Shown in pieces: positions 11,911-23,282 of a stretch of 64,000 bases of DNA. Source of the stretch: Selaginella moellendorffii (lineage: Eukaryota; Streptophyta; Lycopodiopsida; Selaginellales; Selaginellaceae); the NCBI RefSeq assembly GCF_000143415.4, contig NW_003314283.1:1142364-1206363 (forward strand). The letters are read 5' to 3'. Position numbers and translations under genes: made by a program. Each line of letters opens with the position of its first letter. Positions within the stretch are counted from its first letter, which is position 1. Below the pieces are notes generated by a model that saw only the letters and a list, made by a program, of their open reading frames with translations, had not been told where the DNA came from and did no database searches.

Positions 11911-12150
11911 GGTGCTTCGAAGCTGTTTTCTCTCTTTGTGATCAACGGTTTTCCACTCGCTCCGAAAACCACCAGCTCGGTCAAGATCACGAGCTTCGAG
12001 AACAGACGAAGTTCTTCCTGATTACATTAAACACCCTTTCTAATTCCTCTTGACCTCAGTTTGCTCCAAAAGTTGTTAGAAGTTTAAGAACCAAGTTTCC
12101 CTCTCGAACTTGCTTTCATGGTGGCCCGTGAAAGTGATGAAATTCCCAGT
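11908..12150 (+). pseudogene. PRMT10 3'-end fragment, direct orientation
   Basis: This stretch matches, with deletions, parts of 10088-10690: the exon 6/intron 6 border (ACAGGTGCTTCGAAGC), pieces of exon 7 (GATCACGAGCTTCG) and the post-PRMT10 ORF (AGTTTAAGAACCAAGTTTCC). It is the second PRMT10 relic, on the opposite side of the intact gene from the inverted one. Confidence 0.7.
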
Positions 12151-12229
12151 GGAAAAGAAAAATTTGCACGAGGTTAAACACTGCCTTTGTAAAAATTTGC
12201 ACGTAACAGTGATTTTGTCAAAAAGGCTT

Positions 12230-12299
12230 GCACTGCCCGGGAATCGAACCCGGGTCTGTACCGTGGCAGGGTACTATTCTACCACTAGACCAGCAGTGC
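12230..12299 (-). tRNA. trnG-GCC: tRNA-Gly (GCC anticodon)
   Basis: The minus strand folds as a full cloverleaf: acceptor stem GCACTGC with GCAGTGC, D-arm with TGGTCTAGTGGTAGAAT (A-box), anticodon loop CTGCCAC with anticodon GCC, and T-arm with GGTTCGATTCC (B-box). There is no intron. A run of five T on the transcribed strand follows within about 10 nt (plus-strand AAAAA at 12220-12224), acting as a Pol III terminator. Confidence 0.97.
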
Positions 12300-12340
12300 A
12301 TCATGTTGGCAATGTGAGGTTTATTCTAACAAAACCGCGC

Positions 12341-12745
12341 TAAACCCTAAGCAGAGAATATACTCGAATATCCCAGCTTAAACCCTAGAGGCGGCGGCCA
12401 TGGACTTATAAGCGAGGGCGCCGCGTTTTCTTCAAGCCCAGGTATGCGGCGTTTTGCGTCTTTGGTAGCACAGTGATGAGAGAATTTGGGTTGATGAGCG
12501 GGGAAGAAACATCCCCCTTTGATTCTACACAACCTCCTACTCATACTGAGTGCCCTCTTCCTCCATTTTTGCTGTCTTTGTTGTTGTTTGGGCAGAGGAT
12601 GATAGATTCTTGATGGGTAATTTGCGGCTGACCACATTGGTGTGATGCCTCACCTTGGAGACCTGATGCCCATTTGAATGAATGAATCCTCTCGAGAGAG
12701 ACCCTATAAATCTTGATCGAAACGCTGTGAACTTTTGTCTTTCAG
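12341..12745 (+). promoter_or_regulatory. TOM9 promoter/leader with two telo-boxes and a probable leader intron
   Basis: TAAACCCTAA (12341-12350) and AAACCCTAG (12380-12388) mark the probable start region. CCCAG|GTATGC at 12441/12442 and TTTCAG at 12745 fit a leader intron of about 304 bp, which would join the leader to the exon holding the ATG at 12765. Confidence 0.45.
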
Positions 12746-12764
12746 GGCTCTCTGATCTTTGGAG

Positions 12765-13034
12765 ATGGGCGATGGCTCTGTTTTGAGCCGAGTGAGCAGC
12801 GGCATTGCCGAATCGAGGCGCGCAGTGAGCAGCACTTGCGTGTTTGGAGGCCGAGTGCTGCGCAGCACGGGCAAGGCGGCATGGATTGCAGGCACAACCT
12901 TTTTGCTGCTGGTTGTGCCACTTATTTTTGAGGTGGACAGGGACCAGCAGCTGCAGGAGCTTGAGTCTCAACAAGCGACGCTGTTGGGTGGTGCGGCCCA
13001 GCCTGCTGCTGCTGCTGCGGCTGCGGCCAAATGA
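12765..13034 (+). CDS. TOM9: TOM9 (plant Tom22), mitochondrial import receptor subunit
   Basis: The 89-residue product has the hallmark LRSTGKAAWIAGTTFLLLVVP of plant TOM9, with the membrane anchor at about residues 39-56 followed by EVDRDQQLQELESQQATLLG. TOM9 is the shortened plant counterpart of Tom22: a tail-anchored subunit of the outer-membrane translocase that links Tom20 receptors to the Tom40 channel. It lacks the acidic cytosolic domain of fungal and animal Tom22, as expected in plants. The C-terminus carries an alanine run encoded by GCTGCTGCTGCGGCTGCGGCC, not usual in the family. The ATG at 12765 is the first in frame after the inferred leader intron. Confidence 0.93.
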   Translation: MGDGSVLSRVSSGIAESRRAVSSTCVFGGRVLRSTGKAAWIAGTTFLLLVVPLIFEVDRDQQLQELESQQATLLGGAAQPAAAAAAAAK

Positions 13035-13478
13035 GGATATAACCATGATTTTGTTCTATCCTGATGATTCCTGAAGGTCCCGAGTATGGGCACTCATACG
13101 AACATAAAAACTGTTAATTGCCTTGGGATCAGAAAAAAAAAAACTAATATGAAAGAAATAAAAATAGTTGAATATTCATTTGGCTGTTTACAAGAAGCAT
13201 GAGACCAAGATATTAAGCTGTTTTGATGATCTCATGAGCCATTTGATGGATTATAGTAAAATCTGTTTTGATTCTGCCACCAAGTCTTTTGTCCATGCCC
13301 TGAGCTTCACTGATCTGCTTAATGCCCTTCATGAAGCTCAGATCTGCTTAATGCCCTTCTTATTGCATCTTAGGTTGCTTATGGCATCTTGGGTAATGTG
13401 ATCTTTCTTGAGCTTCACTCATGCTATTATTACATCTTGGGTTAATTTTGGGTTGGATGTCACTTGAAAAATTGATAT
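13035..13478. other. Intergenic, no gene seen
   Basis: Moderately AT-rich DNA between TOM9 and the gypsy element. It has a short internal repeat (GATCTGCTTAATGCCCTTC occurs twice near 13311-13352) and nothing else recognisable. Confidence 0.6.
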
Positions 13479-13645
13479 TGTGAGTGTTTGGAATATGGAA
13501 AGGGAATACAAGAAAATGTGCATATCAATTAGCCCAAAAACCCTAGTTTATATATAGAAGCGAGTGGTCCGAATTGAAACCAATCCGACGGTTACTAAAA
13601 TCCCACTATGCTAATATTAATATAGTCGTACACTTGGCCTTCACA
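13479..13645 (-). repeat. 3' LTR of the gypsy element
   Basis: It matches 18299-18450 over its length but has an extra block around 13530-13555 (with AAAAACCCTAG) and lacks the TGGCATCG block of the other LTR. Confidence 0.9.
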
Positions 13646-13890
13646 TCATCCCCTCCTCTTGGAATAATGGAAGACCATTAGGGTTCTTTTGTAGATGGGC
13701 CGGGATCGGGAGGAACGTCAGGAGGAGGCATTGGTGGATTTGTAGGTGGTATTAAATCCTCCTAATCCCTTTGTACTAAGAGTTTTAGTTGCTGCACATG
13801 CACAATTTCTGGAGTATTGGCCTGTTAAATATCATGCCGAACCTTATAAACTTGTGGTCCAACTTGCCGCAACACTCGATACGGTCCTTT

Positions 13891-14943
13891 TTACTGCGCA
13901 AGAAGCCCTTTAGATAAACCATGTATTGTAAGATGGGGAAAACGGACTAACACAAAATCATCCACTTTGTACTCCGCAAGTGGATGATGATGGGAATTGT
14001 AGCGCCATTGTTGTCCCACTTGTACACAGCCTAAGTGTTCAACAGACTCTGTTCGGACAAGTGGAAGAATACTCGTCAAATACTGATCACATGACCTAGC
14101 ATCGATAGCTCGTGGCAACCGCAAAGGTAAACCCAACTCCGTTGGTAATATTGGATCATGACCATATAGGAGTTTATATGGTGAAGCACCAATAGAACTC
14201 TGCACCCCTGTGACATATGCATACCGAAGAGACGGCAAATAACCATCTCAATCCGAATGTTGAAAGTTCACATATTTCGCAATCATCTTTTTAAATGTCC
14301 GAATGAGCCGTTCTACCAGACCGTTTGATTGTGGATGATAAGCACTCGTGAAAGTGTGGCGTATCCCCAACCGAGACGTCAAGACATGAAATGCCTCAAC
14401 CATAAATGCAGGACCATTATCCGAAAGAATCCGCTCTGGACAAGAATACTGGAGCACCACTTGATTGAGGAGGAAGTATCCAACAGTAGTTGCAGAGGCG
14501 CTAGCAAGAGCACCAACTTCCACCCAACGAGTTATGTAGTCAGAAGCAATAATAACATACTCATTGTTAGCAGTCGACCGTGGAAAAGGTCCTATAAGAT
14601 CAAATGCCACCAACTCAAACGAACAGGAAACTGCAATTGACTCTAACCGTCCTTCCGCAACACGAGGGGGAGTATTACGAGCTTGGCACCAAACGCAGCT
14701 ACGCATATACCGGATAATATCACATCGCATCTCCAGCCAATTAAAAGACCGGCGCAGCTTCTCAGTTAGACAACAATGTCCCATATACCCACCTTGAATT
14801 GGAGAATCATGGTAGGCATGGAGAAACCGCAGAATAAAGATAGAAGGCACCACCAGCCATAAATGATCATCAGGATCCGTCCCCACAAAATAAAGAAGGC
14901 CATCTTCAAAGCGATATTGAGAATGTAAATGCAGGAAAGGCAA
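13891..14943 (-). pseudogene. gypsy integrase region
   Basis: The stretch 14248-14943 holds the His/Cys zinc-binding region (ending CVWC) and the catalytic core with the acidic residues in FDLIG, SDNGP and NGLVERL, so the D,D,E triad looks intact. After a stop at 14247, the C-terminal part (13891-14238) continues with GASPYKLLYGHDP and a KVDDFVLVRF motif. Integrase inserts the cDNA copy into the chromosome. The gene is broken, although the core itself is well kept. Confidence 0.9.
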
Positions 14944-14994
14944 GTCATCAGCAAGTGATGCAAGATTCTCAAACCCATCTCGAAGCCTTCAAAT

Positions 14995-15760
14995 TCATGG
15001 CTTAATTTTTTTAGCCTCGCAAACCTCATCAAGAGAAGGTAGATCTTGCTCTACGCCTTGTGGACACTGAACGTCAAGAACAGCAACTGTCGAGGGCATA
15101 GAATCCTCGTCTAGAAAATCCACAAATGCTGGAACAATAGGTTCATCAGAAACATGAGAAATGAGTGGAGAAGGAAGAGGAGCTCGAGAAAGGGCATTAG
15201 CATCAGCCATAGAACTCCCTGGGCGATGAACAAAATCATAAACATATATCTGAAACTTCAAAGCCCACTGAACAGTATGACCAACTAGGTTCTTCCGCTT
15301 CAATAATGAAGTAATAATAGCATGGTCACCTTCAAGTAACGTCCAAGAACCATGTAGATATGCATGAAGTTTCTTGAAGTTTTTAGACTGCTGCTAAACA
15401 CTCCTTCTCTGTCGTGGAGTAGTTTATCTCTGCTAGTTGTAATTTATGACTTATATATACAATGGGATGGCGGTGATCAGGCACACTCGAGCTCTCTTGC
15501 ATTAACACACCTCCAAGACCAATGTCAAAAGCATCCACGTGCAAAACAAAATGTCGAGTGTAGTTAGGATATGCCAAAACTGGAGGAGTTGTCAATAGCT
15601 CTTTGAAATCCCCGAATGCCCGCTCACAATCCGGAGACAAGATGAAAGATGACGTTGATGATTTCAGCAATGCTCGCAACGGTGCAGTACGATCAGAAAG
15701 ATGATCCATAAAACAACCGAGATACTGCACCTTGCCTAAGAAGCGTTGCACATCATTCAC
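14995..15760 (-). pseudogene. gypsy RNase H region
   Basis: The segment 15383-15760 contains the thumb/RNase H part (FLGKVQYLG, then FVLHVDAFDIGLGGVLMQ) and ends inside the domain near STTEKECLA. After a frame break, 14995-15303 continues with WALKFQIYVYDFVHRPGS and ADALS-like ADANALSRA. RNase H removes the RNA strand of the cDNA hybrid. Confidence 0.88.
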
Positions 15761-15945
15761 TTCGGAGTAGGGAACTTCAGAATAGCCACAAGTTTGTCAG
15801 GATCAACTTGCAAACCCTCACGAGAAATATGGTACCCAAGATAAGTTGTGTCCTTGGACCCAAACATGCACTTCGACCGCTTCAGCTTTAAACCAACGTC
15901 ACGTAGCCAATCCAACACTTTACAAACATCACAAAAGTGCTCCTC

Positions 15946-17112
15946 CTACGTCCCCTCTGAGTGGATCAAGACATTAGCAATGAAGTCAACAGTCACCTCC
16001 GGCATATTGCAAAGAACCTCGTCCATCATCTGCTGGAAAGTTGCTGAAGCATTGTTTAAACCAAACGGCATCACCAAAATCTCATACAAACTAAATGGTG
16101 TATGAAAAGCAGTCTTTGGAATATTTTCTTCGGCCATCGATACTTGCCAGTACCCAGAAGCAAGATTTAACTTGGTGAACCAACGACTTCGCCCCAAATG
16201 ATCCAAGAGATCAGCAGTGTGAGGAAGAGGGTACACATCTGGGATCGTCACTTCCTTTAACGGATGATAGTCGATACAGAAACGAATACTCGTATTAGGC
16301 TTCATCACAAGATGAGATTCACATGCCCAAGGATTCCACAACTTCTGAATAACACCCTTCTCCAACATCTCCTTGACGTTTGCACATAAAATCTTGATTT
16401 CCTTGGGCGACCGACAACGAACAAAAACCTTGATTGGATGAGCATCCCCGGTTGGAATCGGATGACGTGTGGCAATCTTGGCCCCAGATGATAGGTCAAA
16501 GTCAAAGAGATCAAAATACTCCTTCATGAGCCGGTCAACCATTGCAACACAAAGATCGTCGGAGGGATCGAAAAAGGGAAGAGCAGAATAAGATGGAAAT
16601 ATAAGAAGAAATAGTGGGGGAACAAAAGTAATGGAAGCAGAAGTAGAAGTAAAGGGACGAAGAGGTACGGAAGTGAGAGGAATGGATGAAATATAAGGAA
16701 GTATGAGAGAAGGGGGAGAAGCCTCAAAGTTATATTTGGCATGATTGCGTTGCAACCAATCTATACCAAGAATGAGGTCAAAAGCTTGACTCAACACCAC
16801 CCGCAACGACTGCAACTCAAGCTCGAGATCGCCCACACGTACAACCAGGTCCGCCTTATCCCATGCACATGCATGTGTATGGTTGTTGCCATAAAAAATG
16901 AAAATTGGTTCCACCGCACGACGCAAGTGTAAATGGTAACGTGTGGCAATAGGTCGAGCAATAGAAGATAAACTCAAACCTGTATCAACCAATACGAAGA
17001 GAATAATATGAAACCTCTTGTTATAAAAACGAGCTTGGAACATAAACACTAGATGAACCGGTGCCAAGTGAACCCCTTGATAATACTCCCGAAAGAAAGA
17101 TAGAAGGGTCAT
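15946..17112 (-). pseudogene. gypsy protease and reverse transcriptase region
   Basis: One frame of 388 codons covers an aspartic protease (FVLVDTGLS active-site motif, later LILGIDWL) and the fingers/palm of reverse transcriptase (FCIDYHPLKEVT, YPLPHTADLLD, KLNLASGYWQV, MPFGLNNASATFQ). The catalytic box expected as [YF]xDD reads FIAN just before VLIHS, so both catalytic aspartates are lost. A stop follows. This copy cannot have an active polymerase. Confidence 0.93.
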
Positions 17113-17116
17113 TGAC

Positions 17117-18068
17117 TTATTTGCGCAAGGTCCCTCCGTTACTTGCGCGACTCTTCATTTCCCGGATGCATTTTGGTGTCCAAACCTTCCACGGCAGCAG
17201 CACCAATGGGACGTTGCTGACGCCAAGGTCTCCAGCCAGGAAATGGAGGTCGCCAATCCAGAAAACGCCGACAATGCCGATAAGTATGACCAACTTCATC
17301 ACACGCCCAGTAACGAACATCACAGCTATGACCACGTCCTCGCCCTTGTCCTTGGACTCAAGTAGCAGCAGCATCAACCTCCATTGGAACAGGACCATCA
17401 CCCATAGGAAGTGGAGCTGAAGGACGTGTAGTGAGAAGTGGAAGAGGCGACGTCTCATAACGTTGTGCCAAGTGAAGAGCATCATCAAGGGTGGCGGGAG
17501 CAAGTGCATGCACAAGTCCGACAAGATCTTGATGAAGTGCTAGCCACAACATTCCTAGCTTGATCCGCTCCGACATATTTGGCTTCGCATGAAATAAAAG
17601 ACTTTGGAAACGAATGCCAAATTGCATCATCGACTCAGATGGCCCTTGGCGAAGACGATGCAATTGTTGGAAGGCATCATCACAGTCATCGGTATGTCCG
17701 AAGGTGCGTTTGAAAATGTCCGGAAGGACACTCCAATCCCCATGAGTGGCTGCGCTCAACCCATTGTACCACTGCGCCATCCCTTGAAGACACGTGGGAA
17801 ACTCACGCAAACGTTGAGCATCATCCCAAGAATAATATGTGGCAATCACTGTGAAGTGATCGAACCAATGGTACACATCATCCCCAGGATTCCCGCGAAA
17901 AAACTTTGGCTGAACGCAAGGATTAGCACCAAGAGTAGGAGGAGTTGTACCACGTGCCATGCATGCCGCCATCAATTGAGTTTGGTTGTTCAATTGCAAC
18001 TGCATAGCATCAAGCAATTGTACCAATTGCTGCTCCAGAGTCAAAGGAGGAGATTGCTGATCTGCCAT
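17117..18068 (-). pseudogene. gypsy gag region
   Basis: An open frame from ATG 18068 gives 236 residues with a retrotransposon-gag core (FFRGNPGDDVYHWFDHF, LQGMAQWYNGL). In another frame downstream (about 17270-17330) lies CDEVGHTYRHC, the end of a CCHC zinc knuckle whose first cysteine is missing from its usual place. Gag would form the particle that packages element RNA. Confidence 0.88.
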
Positions 18069-18298
18069 GAAGACAAACGAAGAAAGAGCAAAAGAAGAGA
18101 AATGACAAAAAACTAGAAGGAAATGGTAGATCTAGACAATGCAAAAAGCTAGATTTAAACCAAAATCCTGAAAAGAAAGAACAAAAGAAAGGAAATGGAA
18201 AAAGTTAGATCTAAACAATGCAAAAATTAGATCTAAACCAAAATCCTAAATCCAAGCACTTCCTAAAGACAATCAAAAGTGCCTCTCACCTCCACCAA

Positions 18299-18450
18299 TG
18301 TGAGTGTTTGGAATATGGAAAGGGAATACAGAAAATGTTCATATCAATACAGAAGTGAGTGGTCTGGATTGAAACTAATCCGACAGTTACCAAAATCCCA
18401 CTACGCTAATATTAGTATATGGCATCGTAGCCGTACACTTGGCCCTCACA
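18299..18450 (-). repeat. 5' LTR of the gypsy element
   Basis: It begins TGTGAGTGTTTGG and ends CCCTCACA. On the minus strand the adjacent internal sequence begins TTGGTGGAGGTGAGAGG; I could not match it with confidence to a known tRNA primer. Confidence 0.9.
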
Positions 18451-21400
18451 ATATAAAAATATATAATATATTTTTTAAAAATATATCCACTCCTATTGCC
18501 TAGATTGGTAATTTATTTTAGCCACCTTAACATATCTACTAGGCAAAAATACTCAATCCCTAGTTCAATTGCAAAATTCTGGAATGTGAAGGAGAAAGAA
18601 TTTATAGTAATCTACAATCTCAGCTATAGTGTGATCATGATCAGTAATCACTCAATTAAATCTACACTTCAAGGACCATGGTTGGCATGGAGCATAGGTT
18701 AGACATTTTTTCACCACATGCTTTATGTTGTAAACTTTTTCATAGCATGTGGAGCAAAAGCAAATATCATGTGGTAGCAAAGGTTTCAAATAGTATCTAT
18801 GTTTTATCATCAATCTTTAACATCCTTTTTTGCCTTAGTTTATAGGTGACTAAGATTTTTCAATTGGTAGGTGGTGAGGTCATCATAGATTTTCAAATTG
18901 AATTAGCACTTGGGGACTGATGGTGTTTGTGTAAATTCCAAAAAGGACAATATTTTTCATCTAGTCATCACATTGATGTTAGAGGGATTGTTATTCTAAA
19001 ACTTGAGTTGCTATATTAATTGTGTTGTCAGTGTGAAAAAGTTGTGGCCTTGGTGGTTGTCTATGAATCTGAACATTTCATATCAAAGTCTAAATTATAT
19101 TCAAATAAAGCCAAGAAAAAATGGTTAAAATTACATTGAAATATGTGTTTAATATCAATAGTATAAGAAATTACATTTCATTTTACAAGATATTAAGATA
19201 ATAAATTTATCAAAATCTAGTTGTAAACATTTTCCATGATTTATTTTAATGAATATGAACATAAAATCACTAAAATTTCTCTTCTTTAACAAACTTCTTA
19301 AATGATCTGTTTAATTATTAAACTTAACGTCTTGCTAGTTCCATTTAAAAGGTAATAAAATAAACACTATCTCTATTTAAACCATTTTTAAATAAATAAT
19401 AATAAATGAAATTTTTTTTTAGCTTTTCTTTGCTGGCTTATGAAATGTTATAATTCTAAAAAGATTTTACAAAATAATTAGATATGGAGAAATACGAAAA
19501 TTCTTCAGGTTTTTACAAATATTAAGTTTTTAATATATAATTTTATTAAGAAATAATACATAATTAATTATGAATTATTTGAAGCTTTAAAACTAAGTGT
19601 AATATTATAAAGTACAGGCATGCTATAATTCATCAATAATATAAAAATTATCATGGAATTTATAAGGGTTTAGTTTTGCTAAAAGATTTGAGAAATTAGT
19701 ATACTACTTCAAATGAATAAAATAATATATCAGAAAACAAATAATAATAATAAAATAAAACAAAATATTTAGTAAATTAATATTTTAAATAACTAAGAAT
19801 TACTAGAATTTATTCAATATTTGACTTTAATGTATAATGTTTTATAATCTCTTTTAAAAATGATTTTTTAAATTTGAACTAAGTTTAAAAGCATATTATA
19901 GTTGCAATTTTGTCAAATTTGATTACAAATATTTTACTATTGTATATATTTAAAATACATATAATAACACAATAATATCCAAGCATCTAACCTATAATAA
20001 AATTAAATGACCTTTTCTTTTGTGAACAAATACTCTTATAAAATAGTATAATATTTTTAAAATTTTTATTATTCTAAATATCTATATAAATATTTTCTCT
20101 TAAATAAGTATATGACTTATTTTTTTAATATATAATAAGAAAAAATCCATATGAATTAAATCATTTAAGGTTATTTAAGTTTTTATGTATTCTATAATTC
20201 CATTTGAAGATTCACCTTTTCAGTCAGTGTAATTTTTAAAGAAAACTGTATATAAGAATAAATAACTAATCTAGAGATCAATTATTTAATCTTTAAAAGT
20301 TTTAATAATTTTGTTTTTAGCTATATAAAAAACTTTAACATTAAACTAGCTAAAGAATAAGAAATTGAATTTTTATTTTGTAAGGCCTAATGCCTGCCTT
20401 AAATCAATCTTCACACCTATTGTACTTATAAGTAAGCAAGGAGAATGATGTCAAATCACTTTCCCCACTTATTATGCTTGTAAGCAATTAAAAAAAATGA
20501 CTTGAAATATGATCCATAAGAGTTTAGAGCAAAAGAACTTATAAGTAAAGTACACCCTTTTTCCTATTGGTTAAAAGAGTTAGAATACTTGGGGTTAAGA
20601 GTATTTTGATTTAAGTAGTATTGAGTTGGTTGACTCCTTAAGAAGTCTAGAGTTTAAATTTGAATAATATTGACTCTATTGGTTGGGAATCAGAGGAGTA
20701 TTAACTCTGATTCTATTGATTGGTTATAGGGGTTAATATATTTAGTTTCCTATTTGACTCTAGTGATGCCAATAACTCTATTGGTTGGTTAAAGACATTT
20801 AGTTTACCATTTGGCTTTAGTGATGCCAATATAAGTTTTAACTTAGAACCAACTTTTAGGTTATAAATGTTCTAGAGGTGGTGGTAAATAATTGTTCACA
20901 ACTGATAAACTATTTCAAAGTTTGAGCTCTATACATACCTTGATAATGTTTCATGACCACCTTCATCTGTTTTCAGGATTGTTAGGACAAGAACATCTCT
21001 AGATGCATTCATAACTCTGGATCGAACTATTTATACTAGCACCAAAGTGGCTCTTGATATATTGGGTCACATGAATATGTAGCTTTTGCATTTTTTCCAA
21101 CATGATGGAGTTTTAGAAGAATATACTATGGCAAATTTTTCACCAATAATACAATCATATAGGAGATAGAAATTCTTTAATGCCCTAAAGAACCACATGT
21201 GTGTCAAGTGTGTTAAGTTCTTGCAAAACATGGATATAGACATGGTGATAAATAGCTCATCTTTGCTATCAATTGACAGAGCTCCTTTTTGCAAGGAGGC
21301 AATAATGGAAATTGCCTATAGTGTCATCAAGCCTATAGTTCTTTAATCTCTTAATCAACCAATAATGTGGATTTATTTTAATTAACTTATAAGTTCTTTA

Positions 21401-22250
21401 TTATAAACATCAATCATATGGAGTACAAAACCTGGTGCAAAAGGTAATCAATGTTTAGAAGATTTGATAATATATAATGATTATTATTTATGATCATACA
21501 GATTAATTTGGATAAATTATTAGGTTTCTGTTTTATTATGTATTCAATGTAATTGTTTATGACTCAAATCATAAATAATTTTCTACCCAATGCATATAGC
21601 AATTTTGTTTGCTTAATAGTAGTGTTTATAATTATTAATAAAATTGATCATTTGGAAGTTTTTAATTATATTCATGTTTATAATTTATGAGTACATGATT
21701 AATCTTATTATATATCAACCATTAAAATAAACTAGAATATACTATAAGTGTTTAGGACAGTTTAAAAATTATAAACACAAGATTAATCTAAATGAATAAA
21801 AACTGTTGGATGATAAAATATCCTAGAATATCCAGGCTCCTTTCTTAGAATGGTGAAATCTTGTGTTTTGCTTTCAATATTGTTATTGTGCTCAAGAATT
21901 AGGTAAGACTACATCCCTGACTGCGTACCTCCGAATTTGGCATTGCCACAGTTAGTGTGCAGCATTTGATTCTAATAGCTCAAGTAGGAAATCTGCACAT
22001 ATGTGTGTGTGTGAGAGAGAGAAAGAGCGCCATGCCCCATACCAATATCATAATAACATTTTGCATAGGATTATAATATTATGTGAAACAAAAATGCAAA
22101 TAAAAATTCTCACACCTAAAATATGCTCTGGTGGAAATTCTGCACAAGAATGTGTTGATGGAAAGAACTATTCCATTAGAGTGGTTCCATACTGCCCATT
22201 TGAAGCAATTGTGCAACATTGTCCACTGCAGAAAAGTTAGAGCCCCTAGT
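18451..22250. other. AT-rich intergenic DNA, no intact gene
   Basis: About 3.8 kb of strongly AT-rich sequence with very few G/C-rich stretches and no open frame over about 75 codons. A short imperfect tandem duplication lies at about 20690-20830 (CTAGTGATGCCAATA and TTTAGTGATGCCAATA). A (GT)(GA) run at 22000-22025 is a microsatellite. I see no transposon protein domain here. Confidence 0.7.
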
Positions 22251-22257
22251 GAGTTCC

Positions 22258-22440
22258 AGTAAAAAGATCACACCTACCAAGTTTGATTATCAGCCAAAGC
22301 TTGATTATTAGTTGCCAATGGCCTTGATCAGTGGCGCCTACATTATGGAGATTGAGCTGGGCACCTCACCCAAGAAATTCAAGGTGAATGGTGACACAGG
22401 TAGTGATCTCATGTGATTGAGAACTGTGCTTGTAGTGCTA
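22258..22440 (+). pseudogene. Pepsin-type (A1) aspartic protease fragment
   Basis: The frame reads SGAYIMEIELGTSPKKF, then DTGSDLM, which is the N-terminal active-site region of plant A1 aspartic proteases (GxYx(M)xxxxGTPPKxFxxxxDTGSDLxW). The Trp after DTGSDLM is a TGA stop (22414-22416) and a Gln-like codon upstream is TAG (22309-22311). The rest of the gene, including the second active site, is absent. Confidence 0.8.
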
Positions 22441-22449
22441 TAGTCAAAA

Positions 22450-23282
22450 TGAGCAAGTTCTTCCTTCTCCCAGATATCATACTCCACATCTAATTACTAG
22501 CTAAGCACACCAAGAATTTATATGTGGTGCTGATATGTAACATGCTCATGTATGCTCATGCCTTAGATAAAAAACGTTCAGTCTTAGCGTCATGCAAATT
22601 TAATCATAATTTGATTCCAATAGATATCTAGATAAAGAATAAAATATAATAAAACATACGACACATCATATTATCCTCATCCTCTAAAGCTAAACACTAT
22701 AAGATGATTTAAATGTCTGCAAATACAATGATGTTGTTAAGCTTTTGATCACCTTTGGATCAGCTTCTTTTCTCTAGATTTGAGGTCAGATATTCTCAAG
22801 CATAATATTCACCAGTCTTTATGCTCTTACCACGTTCATTCCTTCAACATCTAAACCATGTATGGAAAACTCCCATACTTTTAATGAACCAATTCTTTCA
22901 AAAGGGGGGTCAGACTTATTCACGTGACCAAATGAAAGTGGTAAAATTTTAGTACACGCCCCCCTTTTGCATAAATGCTTTTGGCCTTCGGCCGGCTCGC
23001 GCAATCCAAGCCCTCCATTCTTTGTGCTGACGGCGCAGATGCTAGCAAACCGACACAAGCAGGATCCTTGTGACCCACGTACGCCGTTGGATAGGGACGT
23101 GATCGGACGGCTAATGAGACGGCTAAACAGAGCCCAAATATTTTTCTCTGTAGGTCACATCGCAGGATCTTCTCACTGCGAGGAAGAATGTAGGTGCGAT
23201 TATCGATCGATCGATCGATCGAGCGAGCGATCACTTCGCACACGGCAATCGGTGGCGGCGCAGCAGCTCTCTCGCTCCAGCG
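22450..23282. promoter_or_regulatory. Upstream region of the RAX-like MYB
   Basis: An AT-rich part (to about 22910) passes into GC-rich leader DNA. (CGAT)n at about 23202-23222 precedes the ATG. I found no clear TATA box or protein-coding stretch; the minus-strand open frame 22920-23687 has no recognised domain. Confidence 0.4.

Larger units (their letters stand above)
13479..18450 (-). mobile_element. Decayed Ty3/gypsy LTR retrotransposon
   Basis: Short LTRs (13479-13645 and 18299-18450), both beginning TGTGAGTG and ending TCACA, flank a 4.65 kb internal region read on the minus strand. The order is gag, protease, reverse transcriptase, RNase H, integrase, which defines Ty3/gypsy. A polypurine tract (minus-strand AAGAGGAGGGGATGA, about 13646-13660) abuts the 3' LTR. 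ATAT on both outer sides (13475-13478, 18451-18454) is compatible with a short target duplication. Frameshifts and stops split the polyprotein, and the LTRs differ by several indels, so the insertion is old and inactive. Confidence 0.95.
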
